A stretch of 64,000 nucleotides of DNA, taken from contig NZ_AP019810.1 of NCBI RefSeq assembly GCF_013394305.1, positions 2,234,001-2,298,000 of the forward strand. Direction: 5' to 3'. Made by a program: the position numbers and the translations under genes. Position 1 is the first letter of the stretch. Each line of letters opens with the position of its first letter. Below, piece by piece: positions 60,465 through 64,000 of this stretch. This stretch comes from Enterococcus mundtii (lineage in GTDB: Bacteria > Bacillota > Bacilli > Lactobacillales > Enterococcaceae). The notes under the pieces were generated by a model. That model saw nothing but the letters and a program-made list of their open reading frames with translations, was not told the origin of the DNA and did not search any database.

Positions 60465-61508
60465 ATGGAACTGATACCAAAACGCTACGAAACAATTGCA
60501 GAAATTCCTGCAGATGAATTTTTACCGTTACAAAAAAACACAGAAGAAGAACGTGAAAAAATCGAAGCTCCTTCACTGAATTTTATCCAGGATTCTTGGC
60601 GTCGATTGAAGAAAAACAAAGCGGCAGTTATTTCTATGGGATTACTGATCGTGATCATCTTTATCTCGATCATCACGATTTTCGTTTCACCCCATGATCC
60701 AACCGCTCAAAATGTCGATTACATCAACTTACCACCACGTATTCCTGGTATCAATATCGACGGACTAAACGGAAAAGCAATGGTTGCTGGTGAGTTAGTC
60801 GATAAATATGCGCAAGCAAATGTTCCCGCAGACGTGAACTACTTTTTAGGAACAGATGGTCTAGGTCGTGATGTGTTAAGTCGTTTGTTCATGGGAACAC
60901 GTATCTCTCTACTGATTGCCTTCATTGCTGCGTTACTAGATGTAACGATCGGTGTTGCCTATGGTTTGATCTCTGGTTTGTTAGGTGGTCGTGTGGACAA
61001 TGCGATGCAACGTTTCTTAGAGGTCTTATCTGGTATTCCTAACTTAGTCGTGATGATTTTGATGTTGGTCGTCTTTGAACCAGGGATCTTCTCGATCGTG
61101 GCGGCGATGGCGATCACGAACTGGATTCCGATGGCTCGGATCGTCAGGGCGCAAACCTTGAAATTAAAAGACCAAGAGTATGTGTTAGCAGGAATGACAT
61201 TAGGTGAATCCAAATGGAAGATCGCCTTCAAGCATATCTTGCCAAACATTTCGAGTGTGATCATCATCCAAATGATGTTCAGTATCCCATCAGCGATTTT
61301 CTTCGAAGCTTTCTTAAGTTTCATCGGCCTAGGCTTGACACCACCTTCTGCTTCATTGGGAACGATGTTGAGTGATGGATACAAAACATTCTTATACTTG
61401 CCGTACCTATTATGGATACCGGCAGCAACCTTATCGGTGATCATGATTGGTTTCAACTTATTAGCAGATGGCTTACGTGATGCCTTTGATCCTAAAATGA
61501 AAGAGTGA
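60465..61508 (+). CDS. oppC: Oligopeptide ABC transporter permease OppC
   Basis: Membrane permease of 347 residues. N-terminal cytoplasmic part of about 50 residues, then a helix, an outer loop with P-H-D-P-T-A-Q-N and G-T-D-G-L-G-R-D-V-L-S-R near 130-141, then the permease core with R-A-Q-T-L-K-L-K near 227-234. The start follows the oppB stop directly. Confidence 0.95.
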   Translation: MELIPKRYETIAEIPADEFLPLQKNTEEEREKIEAPSLNFIQDSWRRLKKNKAAVISMGLLIVIIFISIITIFVSPHDPTAQNVDYINLPPRIPGINIDGLNGKAMVAGELVDKYAQANVPADVNYFLGTDGLGRDVLSRLFMGTRISLLIAFIAALLDVTIGVAYGLISGLLGGRVDNAMQRFLEVLSGIPNLVVMILMLVVFEPGIFSIVAAMAITNWIPMARIVRAQTLKLKDQEYVLAGMTLGESKWKIAFKHILPNISSVIIIQMMFSIPSAIFFEAFLSFIGLGLTPPSASLGTMLSDGYKTFLYLPYLLWIPAATLSVIMIGFNLLADGLRDAFDPKMKE

Positions 61509-61513
61509 GTACG

Positions 61514-62596
61514 ATGACGAAAATTCTTGAAGTAAAGAACTTACAAATCTCCTTTGATACCTATGCTGGAAAAGTCCAAGCAATCCGAGGCGTCGATTTT
61601 CATTTGAACAAAGGTGAAACATTGGCAATCGTTGGCGAATCCGGTAGTGGGAAATCTGTAACGACTAGAAGTATCATGCGTTTACTGTCAAGTAACGCAT
61701 CGATCGATTCTGGTGAGATTTTATTCAAAGGACAAAACATTGTTGATAAAACAGAAAAAGAAATGCAAAAGATTCGTGGGAAAGAAATTGCGATGATCTT
61801 CCAAGATCCGATGACTTCATTAGATCCAACGATGACGATTGGTAAACAAGTAGCAGAATCTTTACGTAAGCATAATAAAGTATCGAAAAAAGAGGGGCAA
61901 AAAGCCGCTTTAGAATTATTGAATCTTGTAGGAATCCCGGAAGCTGAGAAACGCATCCATAGCTATCCTCATCAATTTTCAGGGGGACAACGGCAACGGA
62001 TCGTGATCGCGATCGCGTTGATTTGTTACCCAGAAATCTTGATTGCAGATGAACCAACGACAGCCTTAGATGTGACGATCCAAGCACAGATTTTAGAGTT
62101 GTTGAAAAAAATCCAATCAAAAATCGACACGTCGATCATTTTTATCACCCATGATCTTGGTGTCGTAGCGAATGTCGCTGATCGAGTAGCAGTGATGTAC
62201 GGTGGAAAAATCATTGAAGTGGGGACATCTGAAGAGATTTTTTACAATCCACAGCATCCGTATACATGGGGCTTACTTGGCTCTATGCCTACATTGGAAA
62301 GTGGCAATGACCGCTTATATGCAATCCCAGGTTCTCCACCGGATTTATTGAATCCGCCAAAAGGTGATGCCTTCTATCCACGAAATGAATTTGCATTGAA
62401 AATCGATGCGGAACAAGCACCACCGTTTTTCGAACTATCACCAACACACCAAGCAGCTACTTGGCTATTAGCCCCACAAGCTCCAAAAGTGACACCGCCA
62501 GAAGAGATTCAACGGCGCTGGGCGATTTTTCAAGAAAAGCAAAAAGCACATGGCCAAGGGGGATTGAACAATGAACAAAAAACTGCTCGAGGTTAA
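61514..62596 (+). CDS. oppD: Oligopeptide ABC transporter ATPase OppD
   Basis: ATPase of 360 residues. Walker A G-E-S-G-S-G-K-S near 40-47, signature F-S-G-G-Q-R-Q-R near 156-163 and Walker B I-L-I-A-D-E-P-T near 176-183, plus the C-terminal oligopeptide extension (H-P-Y-T-W-G-L-L near 248). A GTG at 61505 overlaps the oppC stop; ATG 61514 is preferred because GAAAGAG lies 8 bases before it. Confidence 0.95.
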   Translation: MTKILEVKNLQISFDTYAGKVQAIRGVDFHLNKGETLAIVGESGSGKSVTTRSIMRLLSSNASIDSGEILFKGQNIVDKTEKEMQKIRGKEIAMIFQDPMTSLDPTMTIGKQVAESLRKHNKVSKKEGQKAALELLNLVGIPEAEKRIHSYPHQFSGGQRQRIVIAIALICYPEILIADEPTTALDVTIQAQILELLKKIQSKIDTSIIFITHDLGVVANVADRVAVMYGGKIIEVGTSEEIFYNPQHPYTWGLLGSMPTLESGNDRLYAIPGSPPDLLNPPKGDAFYPRNEFALKIDAEQAPPFFELSPTHQAATWLLAPQAPKVTPPEEIQRRWAIFQEKQKAHGQGGLNNEQKTARG

Positions 62597-63524
62597 AGGC
62601 TTAAAACAGTATTTTAATGTAGGAAAGAAAAATGAAGTCCATGCGGTGAATGATATCAGTTTTCACATCTATGAAGGAGAAACATTCGGCTTAGTTGGCG
62701 AATCTGGTAGTGGAAAGTCAACCACAGGTCGAACGATCATCCGTTTGAATGAACCAACGGGTGGCGAGATCTTATTTGATGGGCAAGATGTGACGAAATT
62801 AAAAGGCAAACAAGCCATGACAAAGTTTCGTCATGAAGTCCAAATGATTTTCCAAGATCCATATGCTTCATTAAATCCAAGAATGAAAGTACGAGATATT
62901 ATTGCAGAAGGAATCGATGTCAACGGACTAGCTAAATCACCCGAAGAACGTGCAGAAAAAGTCAACGAGTTACTAAAAACAGTTGGCTTAAATCCCAGCC
63001 ATGGCACACGCTATCCTCATGAATTTTCAGGGGGACAACGCCAACGGATCGGGATTGCACGAGCATTAGCAGTCAATCCGAAGTTTATCATTTGTGATGA
63101 ACCAATCTCTGCTTTAGACGTATCGATCCAAGCCCAAGTGGTCAATCTTTTACAAGATTTACAAAAAGAGCAAGGATTGACTTACTTGTTTATCGCGCAC
63201 GATCTATCCATGGTGAAACATATCAGTGACCGTATTGGTGTGATGCACAATGGCTTGTTGCTTGAGATGGGAACCAGTGAAGAAATCTATAATCATGGAG
63301 TGCACCCATATACGGAAAGCTTACTATCAGCGATCCCATTGCCTGACCCTGATCATGAACGCCAACGTCGCCGGATCAAGTATCAACCTGAACCAGATGA
63401 TGGACAAATCCGCACGTTAAGAGAAATTGCTCCTGAACATTTTGTATATGCAACAGAACAAGAAGTTGCTTATTATGCGAAAAAATTAAAACGGCAGAAA
63501 GAAGCCTTGCTAGTCGCAAACTAG
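62571..63524 (+). CDS. oppF: Oligopeptide ABC transporter ATPase OppF
   Basis: ATPase of 317 residues. Walker A G-E-S-G-S-G-K-S near 43-50, signature F-S-G-G-Q-R-Q-R near 155-162, Walker B F-I-I-C-D-E-P-I near 175-182 and the C-terminal H-P-Y-T-E-S-L near 244. It overlaps oppD by 26 bases, indicating translational coupling. Confidence 0.95.
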   Translation: MNKKLLEVKGLKQYFNVGKKNEVHAVNDISFHIYEGETFGLVGESGSGKSTTGRTIIRLNEPTGGEILFDGQDVTKLKGKQAMTKFRHEVQMIFQDPYASLNPRMKVRDIIAEGIDVNGLAKSPEERAEKVNELLKTVGLNPSHGTRYPHEFSGGQRQRIGIARALAVNPKFIICDEPISALDVSIQAQVVNLLQDLQKEQGLTYLFIAHDLSMVKHISDRIGVMHNGLLLEMGTSEEIYNHGVHPYTESLLSAIPLPDPDHERQRRRIKYQPEPDDGQIRTLREIAPEHFVYATEQEVAYYAKKLKRQKEALLVAN

Positions 63525-63535
63525 GGGAGAAGCCG

Positions 63536-64000
63536 ATGCTAAAAGCCTTTAAATTTCGAATCTATCCCACTGATTCACAAAAACAGTGGTTGATCCAAAC
63601 ATTTGGTTGTGTGCGTTTCACTTACAATCATTTATTAAAAGCCAGACAGGCGTATTATTTAGAAACACAAGCGATCGATTATACGCTGACACCAGCTTCT
63701 TTAAAAAAGCAATATCCGTTTTTAAAAGAAGTCGATAGTTTAGCCTTAGCGAATGCCCAATTAAACTTGGATCGTGCATTTCGTAATTATTTTAAAGGAC
63801 GCGCAAGCTTCCCCAAACTAAAAAATAAAAAAAGTATTTGGCAGTCGTATACGACGAATAATCAAAAAGGAACAATCTATTTAGAAGAAACATACCTCAA
63901 ATTGCCAAAGCTAAAAGAGAAAATTCGCATCCATGCCCATCGTCCGATTGAAGGAACGATTCGTTCAGCAACGATCTCATCTCGATACAACGAGATCTTT
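63536..64000 (+). CDS. tnpB: TnpB (OrfB, IS200/IS605-type) RNA-guided nuclease, N-terminal part, cut by the window edge
   Basis: An open frame of 155 codons runs off the end. Start M-L-K-A-F-K-F-R-I-Y-P-T with G-C-V-R-F-T-Y-N-H-L-L near 26-36 is the typical TnpB beginning; A-N-A-Q-L-N-L-D-R-A-F-R near 78-89 and S-F-P-K-L-K-N-K-K near 96-104 follow. The catalytic Asp/Glu residues and the right-end guide RNA would be beyond the window. It starts 11 bases after the oppF stop with an AGGGGAG site and no tnpA between them. Confidence 0.88.
   Translation, partial: MLKAFKFRIYPTDSQKQWLIQTFGCVRFTYNHLLKARQAYYLETQAIDYTLTPASLKKQYPFLKEVDSLALANAQLNLDRAFRNYFKGRASFPKLKNKKSIWQSYTTNNQKGTIYLEETYLKLPKLKEKIRIHAHRPIEGTIRSATISSRYNEIF

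Noticed and set aside
60959-61456. Minus-strand frame of 165 codons inside oppC
   Set aside because: Antisense to the conserved permease core of OppC; no start signal.

Overview
The window looks like a chromosomal segment of a low-GC Gram-positive coccus of the genus Enterococcus, most likely in the E. faecium/hirae/durans/mundtii group. The reasons are an EfaBA manganese transporter, a chromosomal AAC(6')-Ii-type acetyltransferase directly after rlmN, a GRP-family glucose uptake protein, an orphan BceRS/SapRS-type two-component system and a T-box-controlled HisXYZ-type ABC operon. The exact species cannot be fixed from the sequence alone.

Layout. 1-5 kb: end of the efaCBA manganese operon, an unknown gene plus queG, and a secreted LysM/transglycosylase-like protein. 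5-10.4 kb: FAD oxidoreductase, an MFS exporter behind a leader terminator, a GyrI-like protein, argR and manganese catalase. 10.7-11 kb: a modular non-coding repeat of two long hairpins separated by a conserved linker. 11-19.7 kb: two-component system, glcU, amino acid permease, TelA/XpaC pair, Nudix hydrolase, mtnN and a nicotinamidase-like hydrolase. 19.8-22.2 kb: a small degraded accessory patch with a DUF3796-like protein, decayed toxin/immunity-like fragments, and a type I toxin-antitoxin locus with its antisense RNA readable from the sequence, followed by a broken second copy. 22.2-28 kb: PepO-type peptidase, C39-like protein, a divergent PRPP synthetase paralogue, cysteine desulfurase and DUF1831. 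28-38.8 kb: an accessory block lying between DUF1831 and mnmA, holding an MFS exporter, a phosphoesterase, a secreted protein of three exact 61-residue repeats, a large secreted permuted-papain-fold protein, and a tandem array of 13 genes for very small three-helix membrane proteins. 39-49.4 kb: mnmA, a TetR/MFS divergent pair with a clear operator, DUF1033-topB, a YbaK-type deacylase, the T-box ABC operon and a 6-phospho-beta-glucosidase. 49.4-64 kb: a secreted metallophosphoesterase with a beta-trefoil lectin tail, ftsK, two membrane proteins, rlmN, aac(6')-I, the oligopeptide permease operon (oppA, then oppBCDF) and the start of a TnpB gene cut off by the window edge.

The most unusual item is the array at 34398-38809. 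It contains two sister types of 84-95 residue membrane proteins, here called alpha (G-x-Y-F-T-T-K then N-Y-L-F-A-T) and beta (C-W-x-L-S-G-x-S-L-F-F-S-T then N-x-F-C-I-Y-G-W). They are interleaved as seven alpha and seven beta modules, and the last gene is a natural beta-alpha fusion. Three beta genes carry a single extra base in an A or T run, and removing that base restores the full family protein. I do not know the function. Either a paired-subunit membrane complex or a poly-immunity locus would fit.
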